A stretch of 64,000 nt of DNA from Telmatospirillum sp. (GCA_020248985.1 JADCGL010000017.1:124001-188000); one strand, 5' to 3'; counted from the first letter of the stretch, positions 16,312-25,778 are shown. Notes: generated by a model from the sequence alone, not told the origin. A program made the numbers and translations.

Positions 16312-17931
16312 GTGGCGGCAGAAAACGAACTCGGGCAATTCGACTATGTCGTCGTCGGCGCGGGCTCGGCGGGCTGCGTGCTCGCCAACCGCCTGTCGGC
16401 CGATCCCGCCAACCGCGTGCTGCTGCTCGAGGCGGGCGGCCAGGACGACTATCTGTGGATCCATATTCCGGTGGGCTATCTCTACACGCACGGCAATCCG
16501 CGCGTCGATTGGTGCTTCAAGACCGAGAACGAACCGGGCCTCGGCGGGCGCGCTTTGGGGTATCCGCGCGGCAAAGTGCTGGGCGGCTGCACGGCCATCA
16601 ACGGCATGATCTATATGCGCGGCCAGGCAGCCGACTACGACCATTGGCGCCAATTGGGCCTCGCCGGTTGGGGCTGGGACGATGTGCTGCCCTATTTCAA
16701 GCGCTCGGAAGACAATGTGCGCTTGGCCGACGATCCGCTGCACGGGTCGGGCGGCGAAGTGCGCGTCGAGGAGATGCGCCTCTCCTGGGAAATTCTCGAC
16801 GCGTTCCGCGACGCGGCCGCCCAGACCGGCATCCCGAAGATCGAAGATTTCAACGGCGGCGACAATTTCGGCTGCGCCTATTTCCAGGTGAACCAGAACA
16901 AGGGTGTGCGCTGGACATCGGCCAAAGGCTTTCTGCGCCCGGCGATGCAGCGGCCGAATCTGCGCGTGCTCACGCATGCGACGGCACACGGCCTCATCCT
17001 CGAGGGCGGGCGCGTGGCGGGCGTGCGCGTTTCCCACGGCGGCAAAATCCACGATGTGCGCGCCGCACGCGAAACGGTGCTCGCGGCGGGCGCCATCGGC
17101 TCGCCGCAGCTGCTGCAATTGTCGGGCATTGGCGATCACGCCGAGCTTGCCAAACACGGCATTGCCGTGCGCCATGAACGCAAAGACGTCGGCGCCAATC
17201 TGCAGGACCATCTGCAGATCCGCTGCGCCTACAAGGTCCACGGCACCAAGACGATGAACGAGCGCGCCAATTCGCTGTTCGGCAAAGCCGCGATGGCGCT
17301 CGAATACGCGCTGTTCCGCCGCGGCCCCTTGACCATGGCGCCCTCGCAGCTCGGTGCATTCGCCAAATCCGGGCCCGACAAAGCAACGGCCGATCTCGAA
17401 TACCATGTGCAGCCATTGAGCCTCGACCGTTTCGGCGAGCCTTTGCACGCCTTCCCGGCCTTCACGGCATCGGTGTGCAATCTGCGCCCGACGAGCCGCG
17501 GCCATGTGCGCCTCAAATCGGCGGACCCGGCGGCGGCCCCTGCGATCCAGCCCAACTATCTTTCGACCGACGAAGACAAGCGCATCGCCGCCGAAGCCAT
17601 TCGCCTCACGCGGCGCATCGTTGCGGCCCCCGCCCTGCAGCGCTTCCGGCCCGAGGAGTTTCGCCCCGGCGCGCAAGCCGCCAGCGAAAGCGACCTCGTG
17701 GCGGCGGCGGGCCGCATCGGCACCACGATCTTCCACCCCGTCGGCACATGCCGCATGGGCGCGGACGCCAACGCCGTGGTCGATGCGCGGTTGCGCCTGA
17801 ACGGGCTTGGCGGTTTGCGCGTCGCCGACGCCTCGGTGATGCCGAGCATCACCTCGGGCAACACCAATGCGCCCACGATCATGATCGCGGAGAAAGCCGC
17901 TGCGATGATCCTCGAGGATTCGCGCGGCTGA
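16312..17931 (+). CDS. GMC family FAD-dependent oxidoreductase (choline dehydrogenase-like)
   Basis: The 539-residue flavoprotein shows the FAD-binding GAGSAGCVLANRLS near residue 17, both GMC signatures (YPRGKVLGGCTAIN near residue 82 and GAIGSPQLLQLSG near 263), and the active-site His in FHPVGTCRMG near residue 475, with the C-terminal GNTNAPTIMIAEKAA. GMC enzymes oxidise alcohols, such as choline, sugars or polyols, to aldehydes or ketones. The GTG start at 16312 is supported by AAGGGAGA upstream. It begins a run of four plus-strand catabolic genes and would fit the first oxidation of a polyol or sugar; the substrate is unknown. Confidence 0.92.
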   Translation: MAAENELGQFDYVVVGAGSAGCVLANRLSADPANRVLLLEAGGQDDYLWIHIPVGYLYTHGNPRVDWCFKTENEPGLGGRALGYPRGKVLGGCTAINGMIYMRGQAADYDHWRQLGLAGWGWDDVLPYFKRSEDNVRLADDPLHGSGGEVRVEEMRLSWEILDAFRDAAAQTGIPKIEDFNGGDNFGCAYFQVNQNKGVRWTSAKGFLRPAMQRPNLRVLTHATAHGLILEGGRVAGVRVSHGGKIHDVRAARETVLAAGAIGSPQLLQLSGIGDHAELAKHGIAVRHERKDVGANLQDHLQIRCAYKVHGTKTMNERANSLFGKAAMALEYALFRRGPLTMAPSQLGAFAKSGPDKATADLEYHVQPLSLDRFGEPLHAFPAFTASVCNLRPTSRGHVRLKSADPAAAPAIQPNYLSTDEDKRIAAEAIRLTRRIVAAPALQRFRPEEFRPGAQAASESDLVAAAGRIGTTIFHPVGTCRMGADANAVVDARLRLNGLGGLRVADASVMPSITSGNTNAPTIMIAEKAAAMILEDSRG

Positions 17932-18002
17932 CGCATCCGCCTGCTTGTTGACAGGTACGCGTCCGCATGCGCCGATACGCACAACAAGTTGGGGGGAACG
18001 AC

Positions 18003-19175
18003 ATGTCGGCAAATCGCATCCGCGCGCGCCTCGGGCGGCGCCTGCGCTTGGGCTTCGTGGGCGGCAGCAGCTCGGCCATGATCGGGCCTGTGCATCGCTT
18101 GGCAGCCCGGCTCGACGATTTCTACGAGCCCGTCGCGGCCGCCCTGTCGTCCGATCCGCAGCGCGGACTTGCCGAAGGAACCGCCCTCGGGATCCCGCGC
18201 GTCTATCCGGATTTTGCGTCGCTCATCGCGGGCGAAGCGGGCCGCGCCGACAAGCCCGACGCGATCGCCATCGCAACGCCGAACGATCTGCATCGCGAGC
18301 AGGCCTGTGCCGCCCTCGACGCGGGCTATCCGGTGATCTGCGACAAGCCGCTTGCCAACAATCTCACCGATGCGCGCGCCATCCAAGAGGCCGTAAAGCG
18401 CACTGGCCTGCCCTTCGTGCTGCTGCACAATTATTCGGGCTATCCGATGGTGCGCGAGGCGCGCGCAGCCGTGGCGGCGGGCGAGCTTGGAAAACTGCAT
18501 CTGGCACGCGTGAGCTATCTGCAAGGCAGCCTCGGCCAGTATGTCGAAGCCGATTTCGACAATCTCAATCCGCGCCTCAAATGGCGCCTCGATCCGGTGC
18601 GCGGCGGCAGCCATGTGATGGCCGATATCGGCACGCATGCGCACCAATTGCTCGTCTATATCAGCGGCCGGCGGGTGGAGGCCGTGCGCGCGGACGTGGG
18701 CGCATCGTTCGATGCGCGCATTGCCGACGACACGGCAAGCGCATTGCTGCGCCTCGAAGGCGGCTTGCGCGCAAACTTCCTTGCGAGCAAGGCCGCGACG
18801 GGGGCCGAGAACGCGATTTCGATCGAGCTCTACGGCGACAAAGGCGGGCTTGCCTGGGAGCATCGCGCGCCCAACGAACTCAAAATCATGCGTCCGCAAG
18901 CCGCGTTCGAAACGCGCACGCGGGGTCTTGCGAGCCTGTATCCGCTGGCCCAGCGGGCGGCACGCATTTCGGCCGGGCACCACGAGGGCTTCTTCGAGGC
19001 GTTCGCCAATCTGATGTCGGACTTCGCCGACATTCTGGCCGCCCGCCTGCAAGGCCAAGCGCCCGATCCTTTGGCGCTGCATATTCCGGGCATCGAAGAC
19101 GGCGTTGCCGGGGCCGCCTTCGTCGAAGCGTGCGTGGCCTCGAGCCGCAGCGGTACTTGGCTTGATTGCGAATGA
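18003..19175 (+). CDS. Gfo/Idh/MocA family NAD(P)-dependent oxidoreductase
   Basis: The 390-residue protein has an N-terminal Rossmann domain (LRLGFVGGSSSAMIG, then AIATPNDLHREQA) and the family's catalytic-lysine motif CDKPLANN, followed by the Gfo/Idh/MocA C-terminal sheet domain with GGSHVMADIGTHAHQL. Such enzymes oxidise or reduce sugars and polyols such as glucose or inositol using NAD(P). The ATG at 18003 has GGGGGGA six bases upstream. It is flanked by a GMC oxidoreductase and a TPP enzyme. The glycine-rich loop reads GFVGGSSSAMIG rather than the common GxGxxG, which may affect cofactor choice. Confidence 0.9.
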   Translation: MSANRIRARLGRRLRLGFVGGSSSAMIGPVHRLAARLDDFYEPVAAALSSDPQRGLAEGTALGIPRVYPDFASLIAGEAGRADKPDAIAIATPNDLHREQACAALDAGYPVICDKPLANNLTDARAIQEAVKRTGLPFVLLHNYSGYPMVREARAAVAAGELGKLHLARVSYLQGSLGQYVEADFDNLNPRLKWRLDPVRGGSHVMADIGTHAHQLLVYISGRRVEAVRADVGASFDARIADDTASALLRLEGGLRANFLASKAATGAENAISIELYGDKGGLAWEHRAPNELKIMRPQAAFETRTRGLASLYPLAQRAARISAGHHEGFFEAFANLMSDFADILAARLQGQAPDPLALHIPGIEDGVAGAAFVEACVASSRSGTWLDCE

Positions 19176-19221
19176 CGCGGGGGCTCGGATAGTCTCGGAC
19201 GCGTCAAGGAGAACAGCCGAC

Positions 19222-20913
19222 ATGAACAATCCGAACGGAGCGGAAGCCTTCGTCAAACTCCTTTCCGCCCACAAGGTCGAGCATGTGTTCGGCCTGTGCG
19301 GCGACACGAGCCTGCCGCTCTACGATGCGCTGGCACGCCTCGGCGGGCCGGGCGGCCACGGCATCACGCACATTCTCACACGCGACGAACGCTCGGCCGG
19401 CTACATGGCCGACACCTATGCGCGCCTCACCGGCAAGGTCGGCGTGTGCGAAGGCCCGTCGGGCGGCGGGGCCACCTACATTCTGCCGGCCGTCGCCGAA
19501 GCCAACGAATCCTCGATCCCGATGCTTGCCGTCACGACCGACATTTCGGTTTCCTCGCGCGGACGCTATGTGCTGACCGAACTCGACCAGACGGCCTTGT
19601 TCAAACCCGTGACCAAATGGAACAAGGTCATCGACCGTGCGGGCGAAATTCCGGCCACATTGCGCCGCGCCTTTCGCGAGGCGACAAGCGGCCGGCCCGG
19701 GGCCGTGCATCTGGGCTTGCCCTACGACGTGCAGAAAGACCCGGTCGACGCCGCCGATATTTGGGGCGAGCCCCTCAACGCTGCGGCCCCGTCGCATCGC
19801 GTGGCACCCGACGACGCGGCGATTGCGGCGGCCGTTGCCGCCCTCGCCAAAGCCAAGCGCCCCGTTATCGTCGTCGGCGGCGGCGTGGTGCTGGCAAATG
19901 CCGAAGCAGCCCTTGCGCGCGTGGCCGAAGCGCTCGACGCACCCGTGCTGACGACGATCTCGGGCCAAGGCTCGATCGCGGACGATCATGCATTGTCGGC
20001 CGGCGTGGCCGGCTCGAACGGCGGGACGATGCCGACGCGCGAGCTGGTGGCTGAAGCCGATCTTGTGCTGTTCGTGGGTTGCCGCGCGGGCTCGGTCACG
20101 ACCGAGCGCTGGCGTTTCCCCGCTGCGGGCACGCCCATCGTGCATATCGATGTCGATCCCGCCGTGATCGGGGCCATCTACGCGACGGCGGCGGGCGTGG
20201 TCGGCGATGCGCGGCTCGCCCTCGACAAGTTGGCCGATGCGCTGGGTGCGAAACGCAGCCCCGGCGATGCGGCCAAACGTGTCGCTGCCGCACGCGCCGC
20301 GCGCGAAACGGCGTTCCTCGAACTTGCGAAATCGAACGCGACGCCGATCCGGCCCGAGCGGCTCGTGCACACAATGGCCGAGTTGTTGTCCGACGACGCC
20401 GTGATCGTCGCCGACCCCGGCACGCCGTGCCCGTATTTTTCGGCCTTCTATCCGAAGCGCCGCACCGGGCGCTGGTTCGTGACCAATCGCGCGCATGGGG
20501 CGCTTGGCTATTCGCTGCCCGCCGTCGTGGGGGCGGCGGTCGCACGACCCGCCAGCAAATGCGTGGCCGTGATGGGCGACGGCAGTTTCGGCTTTGCCTG
20601 CGGCGAGATGGAAACGATCGTTCGGCTCGGCCTGCCGATCACGCTCGTGGTCGTGTCCAACGCCGTCTATGGCTGGATCAAGGCCGGCCAGAAAACCGGC
20701 TATGGCGGCCGCTATTTTTCGGTCGATTTCAACCGCACCGACCATGCGGCCGTGGCGTCCGCCTTCGGCGTCAAAAGCTGGCGCGTGGAAGATCCGGCCG
20801 ATCTCAAGGGCGCGCTCAAAGCCGCGTTCGAACATCCGGGCCCGACCTTGGTCGATGTGCTGTGCCAGCCATTGCACGAAGCCAAGGCGCCCGTCAGCGA
20901 ATGGGTGGCCTGA
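19222..20913 (+). CDS. Thiamine pyrophosphate-dependent enzyme, acetolactate synthase-like
   Basis: The 563-residue protein has the three-domain build of the TPP decarboxylase/acetolactate synthase superfamily. The N-terminal pyrimidine-binding domain includes the cofactor-activating glutamate (Glu56 in TRDERSAGYMAD), the middle domain begins near residue 200, and the C-terminal domain holds the diphosphate motif GDGSF...VVVSN. It could act as a carboligase or as a 2-oxoacid decarboxylase; the sequence does not decide. It is not a normal anabolic acetolactate synthase because no small subunit gene is near. AAGGAG precedes the ATG at 19222. The next gene starts one base after its stop. Confidence 0.87.
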   Translation: MNNPNGAEAFVKLLSAHKVEHVFGLCGDTSLPLYDALARLGGPGGHGITHILTRDERSAGYMADTYARLTGKVGVCEGPSGGGATYILPAVAEANESSIPMLAVTTDISVSSRGRYVLTELDQTALFKPVTKWNKVIDRAGEIPATLRRAFREATSGRPGAVHLGLPYDVQKDPVDAADIWGEPLNAAAPSHRVAPDDAAIAAAVAALAKAKRPVIVVGGGVVLANAEAALARVAEALDAPVLTTISGQGSIADDHALSAGVAGSNGGTMPTRELVAEADLVLFVGCRAGSVTTERWRFPAAGTPIVHIDVDPAVIGAIYATAAGVVGDARLALDKLADALGAKRSPGDAAKRVAAARAARETAFLELAKSNATPIRPERLVHTMAELLSDDAVIVADPGTPCPYFSAFYPKRRTGRWFVTNRAHGALGYSLPAVVGAAVARPASKCVAVMGDGSFGFACGEMETIVRLGLPITLVVVSNAVYGWIKAGQKTGYGGRYFSVDFNRTDHAAVASAFGVKSWRVEDPADLKGALKAAFEHPGPTLVDVLCQPLHEAKAPVSEWVA

Positions 20914-20914
20914 C

Positions 20915-21952
20915 ATGACCGACATCGAAATCGCTCCCGAGCGGCTGCGCGCGTTTGCGCGCGCACTTGTGGCCGCCGCAGGCTCCGACGCGGCCGAGGC
21001 TGCCTGCGTGGCCGACAATCTCGTCGAGGCCAATCTCACCGGCCACGATTCGCACGGGGTCGGCATGCTGCCGATCTATCTGGATGCCGTGAAACGCGGC
21101 AAGCTCGCCCTCGGCGCCACGCCCAAAGTCGTGAGCGAGACTTTGGCGACGTTGGTCGTCGACGGCCAACAAGGCTACGGCCAGACGATCATGCGCGCGG
21201 CAACCGACTTGCTGTGCGCCAAAGCCAAGCATGCGGGTGCGGCCGTGCTTGCCTTGCGCAACACCTACCATATCGGCCGCGTGGGGGCATGGGCCGAGCA
21301 AGCGGCGGCACATGGGCTCGCGTCGTTCTTCGTGGTCGATGTGGCGGGCGTGGACGCCAAGGTGGCACCGTTCGGCGGCATTGCCGGGCGGCTCGGCACC
21401 AATCCGATTTGCTTGGGCCTGCCCGTGCCCGGCTTTCCGCCGATCGTCGCCGACATGGCGACGAGCCGCATTGCGGTCGGCAAGGTGCGCGTGGCGTTCA
21501 ACAAGGGTGTGCCGGTCGCACCCGGCATCCTGATCGACCATCAAGGCAAACCCACGACCGATCCCGCGACGATGTACACGCAGCCCTCGGGCGCATTGCT
21601 CGCGATGGCCGAGCACAAGGGCTACGCGCTGTCGGCACTCATCGAGCTTTTTGCGGGCGCGCTTGGCGGCGGCGGCACGATCGCCACCTGGCAGCCGAGC
21701 GAGACGCGCATCATCAACAACGCGATCGCGGTGGCGATCGATCCGGCGGCGTTGGGCACGGCCGAAACGGTCGCAGCAGAAGCGCAGAAGCTCGAAGCCT
21801 GGCTCAAATCCGGCCAAAACGACGTGATGCTGCCGGGCGAGCCCGAGCGACGTGCACGCGCCAAACGCGCGGCATCGATTCCGATCGATTCCGGCAATTG
21901 GGGCCTGCTCGTCGAACTCGCCAAAAGCCTCGGCGTAGCGGTCCCCGCCTAG
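20915..21952 (+). CDS. Ldh family oxidoreductase (malate/L-lactate dehydrogenase type)
   Basis: The 345-residue protein belongs to the Ldh2/MDH2/YlbC family of NAD(P)-dependent dehydrogenases, recognised by GHDSHGVGMLPIYLDAV in the N-terminal part, NTYHIGRVGAWAEQAA with the catalytic His, and GTNPICLGLP. Members act on malate, lactate, ureidoglycolate, 2,3-diketogulonate or delta-piperideine-2-carboxylate. The ATG is one base after the TGA of the TPP enzyme gene, so both are translated together. It would reduce or oxidise a 2-oxo/2-hydroxy acid formed in the pathway. It ends one base before the convergent second corA gene. Confidence 0.9.
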   Translation: MTDIEIAPERLRAFARALVAAAGSDAAEAACVADNLVEANLTGHDSHGVGMLPIYLDAVKRGKLALGATPKVVSETLATLVVDGQQGYGQTIMRAATDLLCAKAKHAGAAVLALRNTYHIGRVGAWAEQAAAHGLASFFVVDVAGVDAKVAPFGGIAGRLGTNPICLGLPVPGFPPIVADMATSRIAVGKVRVAFNKGVPVAPGILIDHQGKPTTDPATMYTQPSGALLAMAEHKGYALSALIELFAGALGGGGTIATWQPSETRIINNAIAVAIDPAALGTAETVAAEAQKLEAWLKSGQNDVMLPGEPERRARAKRAASIPIDSGNWGLLVELAKSLGVAVPA

Positions 21953-21953
21953 C

Positions 21954-22946
21954 TCAGAACCAGCCGCGTTTCTTGAAATAGAGATAGGGCAGGATGGCCG
22001 AGGCGATCATGAAGCCGATCGCCATCGGATAGCCGAAGCTCCAGTCGAGCTCGGGCATGTCTTTGAAGTTCATGCCGTAGACCGTGCCCACGAGCGTGGG
22101 CGGCATCAGCACGACCGAAACGACCGAGAACAGTTTGATGATGCGATTCTGCTCGATATTGATGAGGCCGAGCGTGGCGTCGAGCAGGAAGTTCACTTTG
22201 CGACTGTCGAAATCCGCGTGCTCCATCAGCGACGTCAAGTCGCGGTTCAGCGACTTGAAGCGCGCATGCATGTCCTTCGACTGCTTCTTGGTTTCGCCCT
22301 CGGCCGTCACGTCGAGGAAACGGACCACGCGCTGCAGGCCCAGCATGCTTTCGCGCGCCGTCGAACACAGATCTTCGATGCGGCCGAGCTCGCGCAGCAC
22401 GTCCTGCATCGAGCGCTCTTGGGCCGCTTGGGCTGCCGAGCGCGCGCGGTTGGCGAAGATCGTGCGCGAAATGCCGTCGAGATCGGAGCCGGCTTTTTCC
22501 AGAATGTCGGCGATACGGTCGACGAAGGCGTCCATGAGGCCGATCATCGCCTCCTCGCCGTTGGCGCAGCTGCCCGGCAGCCGCAGCAGGCGCGTGGCGA
22601 ACTGCGTGACCGGACGCGGATCGTGGTAGCGCACCGTCACGAGGCAGCGATTGGTCAGCACGAAGGTGAAGGCGTCGGCCGTAGGGTTCGGCTCGTCGGC
22701 GCGCGCCAGGATCGTCGCGGTCATGTAGAGCGCGCCGTTCTCCGAGTAGAGCCGCGCCGAGGGTTCGATCTCGAGCATTTCGGCATGGGTCGGGATCGCG
22801 AGATTGAAGGCCGCATCGACGCGCGCGCGATCCTCCGGGGTCGGCGAATAGAGATCGATCCACAGCGCCGCCGTCGGTACGGGATCGACAGCGCCGATTT
22901 CGCGTTTGACGATCGTTCCGTCCTGCGGGAGATACGCAAAAATCAT
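21954..22946 (-). CDS. corA: CorA family magnesium transport protein (second copy)
   Basis: The 330-residue protein has the CorA layout: a soluble alpha/beta and helical domain of about 270 residues, then two C-terminal membrane helices joined by YGMNFKDMPELDW, which contains the GMN filter motif. It differs enough from the copy at 9995-10999 in its N-terminal domain to be an old paralogue rather than a recent duplicate; this one resembles the CorA form with an N-terminal MIFAYLPQDG start. Two copies may reflect different ions or conditions. It diverges from gcrA across a 210-base control region and is convergent with the Ldh-family gene. Confidence 0.92.
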   Translation of the reverse strand: MIFAYLPQDGTIVKREIGAVDPVPTAALWIDLYSPTPEDRARVDAAFNLAIPTHAEMLEIEPSARLYSENGALYMTATILARADEPNPTADAFTFVLTNRCLVTVRYHDPRPVTQFATRLLRLPGSCANGEEAMIGLMDAFVDRIADILEKAGSDLDGISRTIFANRARSAAQAAQERSMQDVLRELGRIEDLCSTARESMLGLQRVVRFLDVTAEGETKKQSKDMHARFKSLNRDLTSLMEHADFDSRKVNFLLDATLGLINIEQNRIIKLFSVVSVVLMPPTLVGTVYGMNFKDMPELDWSFGYPMAIGFMIASAILPYLYFKKRGWF

Positions 22947-23023
22947 GGGCGCTCAATTTCATACTTTGCGCCCGCGTGCAATCTCACAGCGGGCGCAGTG
23001 CGGTCGAATCAAGATATAGGGAG

Positions 23024-23032
23024 TTACCCACA
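23024..23032 (+). promoter_or_regulatory. Near-consensus DnaA box upstream of gcrA
   Basis: TTACCCACA differs from the DnaA consensus TTATNCACA by one base. It lies upstream of the predicted gcrA promoter, about 125 bases before the start codon, in the corA-gcrA intergenic region. Confidence 0.5.
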
Positions 23033-23050
23033 ACCTATTGTGTCTGGACC

Positions 23051-23079
23051 TTGACTTGAGCGACTCGATTGCTCACAAT
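23051..23079 (+). promoter_or_regulatory. Predicted gcrA promoter with a CcrM (GANTC) site in its spacer
   Basis: TTGACT at 23051-23056 and CACAAT at 23074-23079 are spaced by 17 bases. A GACTC methylation site lies inside the spacer at 23062-23066, and a second GANTC (GAATC) is at 23006-23010. In Caulobacter relatives GcrA acts at promoters with methylated GANTC sites near the core elements, so feedback of GcrA on its own gene is possible. The -10 match is only moderate. Confidence 0.45.
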
Positions 23080-23099
23080 ATGTTGTATTGCAAGTGGAG

Positions 23100-23108
23100 T
23101 TATCCACA
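23100..23108 (+). promoter_or_regulatory. Consensus DnaA box upstream of gcrA
   Basis: TTATCCACA is a perfect match to the DnaA box, lying 49 bases before the gcrA start codon. DnaA is known to activate gcrA transcription in Caulobacter crescentus; this site supports the same link here. The position downstream of the predicted promoter would also allow repression. Confidence 0.65.
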
Positions 23109-23156
23109 ACAGCTATGTTGCGCCGAAAAAACGGCGGTAAATCAAGGGGATGCGCA

Positions 23157-23642
23157 ATGGATTGGACGCCAGAGCAAATTTCAGACCTGACCCGCTTGTG
23201 GGGCGAGGGTCTGACCACGGCTGAAATCGGCAAGCGCCTCGGCATTTCCAAGAACGCGGTCGTGGGCAAGGCCCATCGCCTGCATCTGCCCGCCCGCCCG
23301 TCGCCGATCAAGCGCACGGGTCCGCGTCCGGCGGTCTACCGCCCGGCGACGCCGCGCCAGCCCGCCGCCCCGCGTGCGCCCCAAGCGCCGCGCGAACCGC
23401 GCGCGCCCTCGCAATCCTCGCAAACGAGTGCCGCCGCCTTGCGCGCCCTTGCCAACCAGCCCTCGGCCAAACGCATGCCGATGATGGCGCTGTCGGCCAG
23501 CACCTGCCGCTGGCCGATCGGCGATCCGGGCGACACCGAATTCCATTTCTGCGGCGAGCGCTCGCTCGACGGCAAGCCCTACTGCTCGGCGCATGCCTCG
23601 ATCGCCTACGTCAAGATGAAGCCGCGGACCGAAGCCGCCTGA
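23157..23642 (+). CDS. gcrA: Cell cycle regulator GcrA
   Basis: The 161-residue protein has the GcrA build. The N-terminal helix-turn-helix (residues 1-50) contains [11 protein letters not shown] and the DNA-reading [15 protein letters not shown] basic Pro/Arg/Ala-rich linker follows. The C-terminal sigma-70-binding domain (about 115-155) has Cys117, Cys132, Cys143 and His146 in CRWPIGDPG and [12 protein letters not shown]. GcrA is an alphaproteobacterial factor that binds RNA polymerase holoenzyme and stimulates promoters carrying methylated GANTC sites during the cell cycle. AGGGGA six bases before the ATG fixes the start; earlier in-frame codons lie in the promoter. Control by DnaA and CcrM is suggested by sites upstream. 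Confidence 0.95.
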   Translation: MDWTPEQISDLTRLWGEGLTTAEIGKRLGISKNAVVGKAHRLHLPARPSPIKRTGPRPAVYRPATPRQPAAPRAPQAPREPRAPSQSSQTSAAALRALANQPSAKRMPMMALSASTCRWPIGDPGDTEFHFCGERSLDGKPYCSAHASIAYVKMKPRTEAA

Positions 23643-23670
23643 GAGGGCGGCCTTTGCCTGCGCAAGGCCC

Positions 23671-25161
23671 ATGGCTGACTCCGCACTGCTGATCGGCAAA
23701 GGCGAGGACGCGGCATTGCTGCGCCTCGCCATGGCCAACCGCCATGGGCTCATCGCCGGTGCGACGGGCACTGGCAAAACCGTAACGCTGCGCGTGATGG
23801 CCGAGCTTTTGTCGGAAGCCGGCGTGCCGGTCTTCATGGCCGACATCAAAGGCGATCTTTCCGGCATTGCGCACGCGGGCGACGCCAACGAAAAATTCGC
23901 GGTGCGCGCCGCCGAACTCGGCGCGGCAGATTTCGAATTCGCGGCAAGCCCGGTGCTGTTCTGGGACGTGTTCGGCGAGGCGGGCCACCCCTTGCGCGCC
24001 ACCATCTCCGAGATGGGGCCGCTGATGCTCGCGCGCCTCCTCGATCTCAACGAGATCCAGACCGGCGTTCTAAACATCGTGTTCAAGGCCGCCGACGACG
24101 AAGGGCTGCTGCTGATCGATCTCAAAGACCTGCGCGCGATGCTGGCACACGTGGCGCAGAACGCGGCCGACTACGCGGCCAAATACGGCAACGTGTCGCC
24201 GGCCTCGGTGGGGGCGATCCAGCGCGGGCTGCTCACCCTCGAATCGCAAGGCGGCGACAGATTCTTCGGCGAGCCGGCGGTCGCGATCGGCGACCTGCTC
24301 GGCGTCGACGGCAAAGGCCGCGGACTGATCTCGATCCTGGCGGCCGACAAGCTGATGCAGCGCCCGCTGCTCTACGCGACATTCCTGCTGTGGCTGCTGT
24401 CCGAGCTCTACGAGAACCTGCCCGAGGCGGGCGATCTTGCAAAGCCCAAGCTCGCCTTCTTCTTCGACGAAGCGCATCTGCTGTTCGCCGACGCGCCGAA
24501 GGCGCTTGTGGAACGCATCGAGCTCGTCGTGCGGCTCATCCGCTCCAAAGGTGTCGGCGTCTATTTCTGCACGCAGAATGCGCTCGACCTGCCCGACAAT
24601 GTTCTGGGCCAGCTCGGCAACCGCGTGCAGCACGGGCTTCGCGCCTTCAGCCCGCGCGACCAGAAGACGCTGCGTGCGACGGCCGAGACCTTCCGTGCGC
24701 GCTCCGGCCTCGATACCTCCAAAGCGCTGCAGGAACTCAGCGTCGGCGAAGCGATCATCTCGCTGCTCGACGAAAAAGGTTCGCCCGTTCCGGCCATGCG
24801 CGCGCGCATCTGCCCGCCGCGCTCGCGGCTCGCCCCCTTGTCGGCCGACGAGCGGCGCGCGCAAATCGATCGCAGCGATCTGTTCGGAAAATACGAGGAC
24901 GCAACCGACCGCGTCTCGGCCTACGAACAGATTACCCAAGCCAAAGAGGCGCAATCGAAGCCCTCAGGCGGGATCGGCGAGGCGCTCGGCAGCATCCTCG
25001 GCGGCGGCAGTGCACGTCCGGGCCCGGGCCGCGGGCGGCCGCAGAAATCGGTTGGCGAACAGGTCGCAGGCGCTATTGTGCGCTCTGTTGCAAGCTCGGT
25101 CGGCCGTCAGATCGGGACCGCAATCGTGCGCGGCGTGTTGGGTTCGATCCTGAAACGATGA
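23671..25161 (+). CDS. HerA-like ATPase, DUF853 (YjgR family)
   Basis: The 496-residue protein is a P-loop ATPase of the HerA/FtsK class. Walker A is GATGTGKT at residues 30-37, and the Walker [10 protein letters not shown] lies near residue 265. An arginine-finger region and the family stretch [17 protein letters not shown] follow. The last 80 residues are Gly/Arg/Lys-rich and low in complexity. DUF853 proteins are predicted DNA-translocating or helicase-like ATPases; no cellular role is firmly known. It follows gcrA by 28 bases and overlaps the next gene by four bases (ATGA), so the three may be cotranscribed. Confidence 0.88.
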   Translation: MADSALLIGKGEDAALLRLAMANRHGLIAGATGTGKTVTLRVMAELLSEAGVPVFMADIKGDLSGIAHAGDANEKFAVRAAELGAADFEFAASPVLFWDVFGEAGHPLRATISEMGPLMLARLLDLNEIQTGVLNIVFKAADDEGLLLIDLKDLRAMLAHVAQNAADYAAKYGNVSPASVGAIQRGLLTLESQGGDRFFGEPAVAIGDLLGVDGKGRGLISILAADKLMQRPLLYATFLLWLLSELYENLPEAGDLAKPKLAFFFDEAHLLFADAPKALVERIELVVRLIRSKGVGVYFCTQNALDLPDNVLGQLGNRVQHGLRAFSPRDQKTLRATAETFRARSGLDTSKALQELSVGEAIISLLDEKGSPVPAMRARICPPRSRLAPLSADERRAQIDRSDLFGKYEDATDRVSAYEQITQAKEAQSKPSGGIGEALGSILGGGSARPGPGRGRPQKSVGEQVAGAIVRSVASSVGRQIGTAIVRGVLGSILKR

Positions 25162-25691
25162 AACGCTTTCTTCCGATGTTTGCGGCGGCAGCCTTGCTTG
25201 CTGTCGGCGCACCTGCGTTCGCGCAAGCGCCGCCGCAAGGCACGGTCGTGCGCGTCGGGCCCGGCAACACGCCGAGCTGTGCGGACGCCGATGTCGCCTG
25301 CGCGGTCGCGCGCTTTTATGCCTGTGCGGCGACCCAAGACGCCGCCATGTGCGCGCAGCTCGGCCTTGCCGAGATTCCCAAACTCGTCGAAGCGCCGCAG
25401 CCGGTCGAATTCGCGATCGAGCGCACGAGCACGATCGAGGCCAAAGACGTCACCGACGATCTCAAGCATCTGCCGTGGTTCCGCCCCGGCTTTCTGCTGA
25501 TCGAGGCCCAGGCGCGCCGCTGCCCGGCGGACGGCAGCTGCGAGGGCGAGGAGTGGGACGATTGGCAGATCTATATTCGCCGCGACGAGACGACGGCCCA
25601 GATCGTCTATTGGCGCGGCGACAGCGAGCCCGACCAACCGCCGGAAATCCCGGACAGTTTCCGCGCGCCCGCGCCCGCGCCAGCCGAATAA
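25158..25691 (+). CDS. Exported hypothetical protein
   Basis: The 177-residue protein begins with a clear signal peptide (KRF followed by a hydrophobic stretch ending in PAFAQA). The mature part has six Cys, most of them in two clusters ([18 protein letters not shown] and, later, RRCPADGSC), which suggests disulfide bonds in the periplasm, and an acidic Pro-rich tail. I do not recognise a family. Its ATG overlaps the stop of the DUF853 gene, so translation is coupled. There is no hint of an enzymatic site. Confidence 0.8.
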   Translation: MKRFLPMFAAAALLAVGAPAFAQAPPQGTVVRVGPGNTPSCADADVACAVARFYACAATQDAAMCAQLGLAEIPKLVEAPQPVEFAIERTSTIEAKDVTDDLKHLPWFRPGFLLIEAQARRCPADGSCEGEEWDDWQIYIRRDETTAQIVYWRGDSEPDQPPEIPDSFRAPAPAPAE

Positions 25692-25778
25692 AAGCGGCAT
25701 TTTGCAGAGGCTTGGCGTAAGTTGCGGGAACGGCCGGGCCCCTCTGTTGCCCGGCGGCCACAGTTCCGAGGTTCCATC

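Noticed and set aside
19222-20913. Inositol-degradation enzyme IolD or anabolic acetolactate synthase
   Set aside because: The length and neighbours do not fit: no IolBCE genes and no acetolactate synthase small subunit are present, so only the superfamily is named.
25727-25748. EcfG-type general stress promoter upstream of the ECF sigma gene
   Set aside because: GGAAC is present at 25727-25731 but the -10 GTT lies only about 13 bases on instead of the required 16-17.
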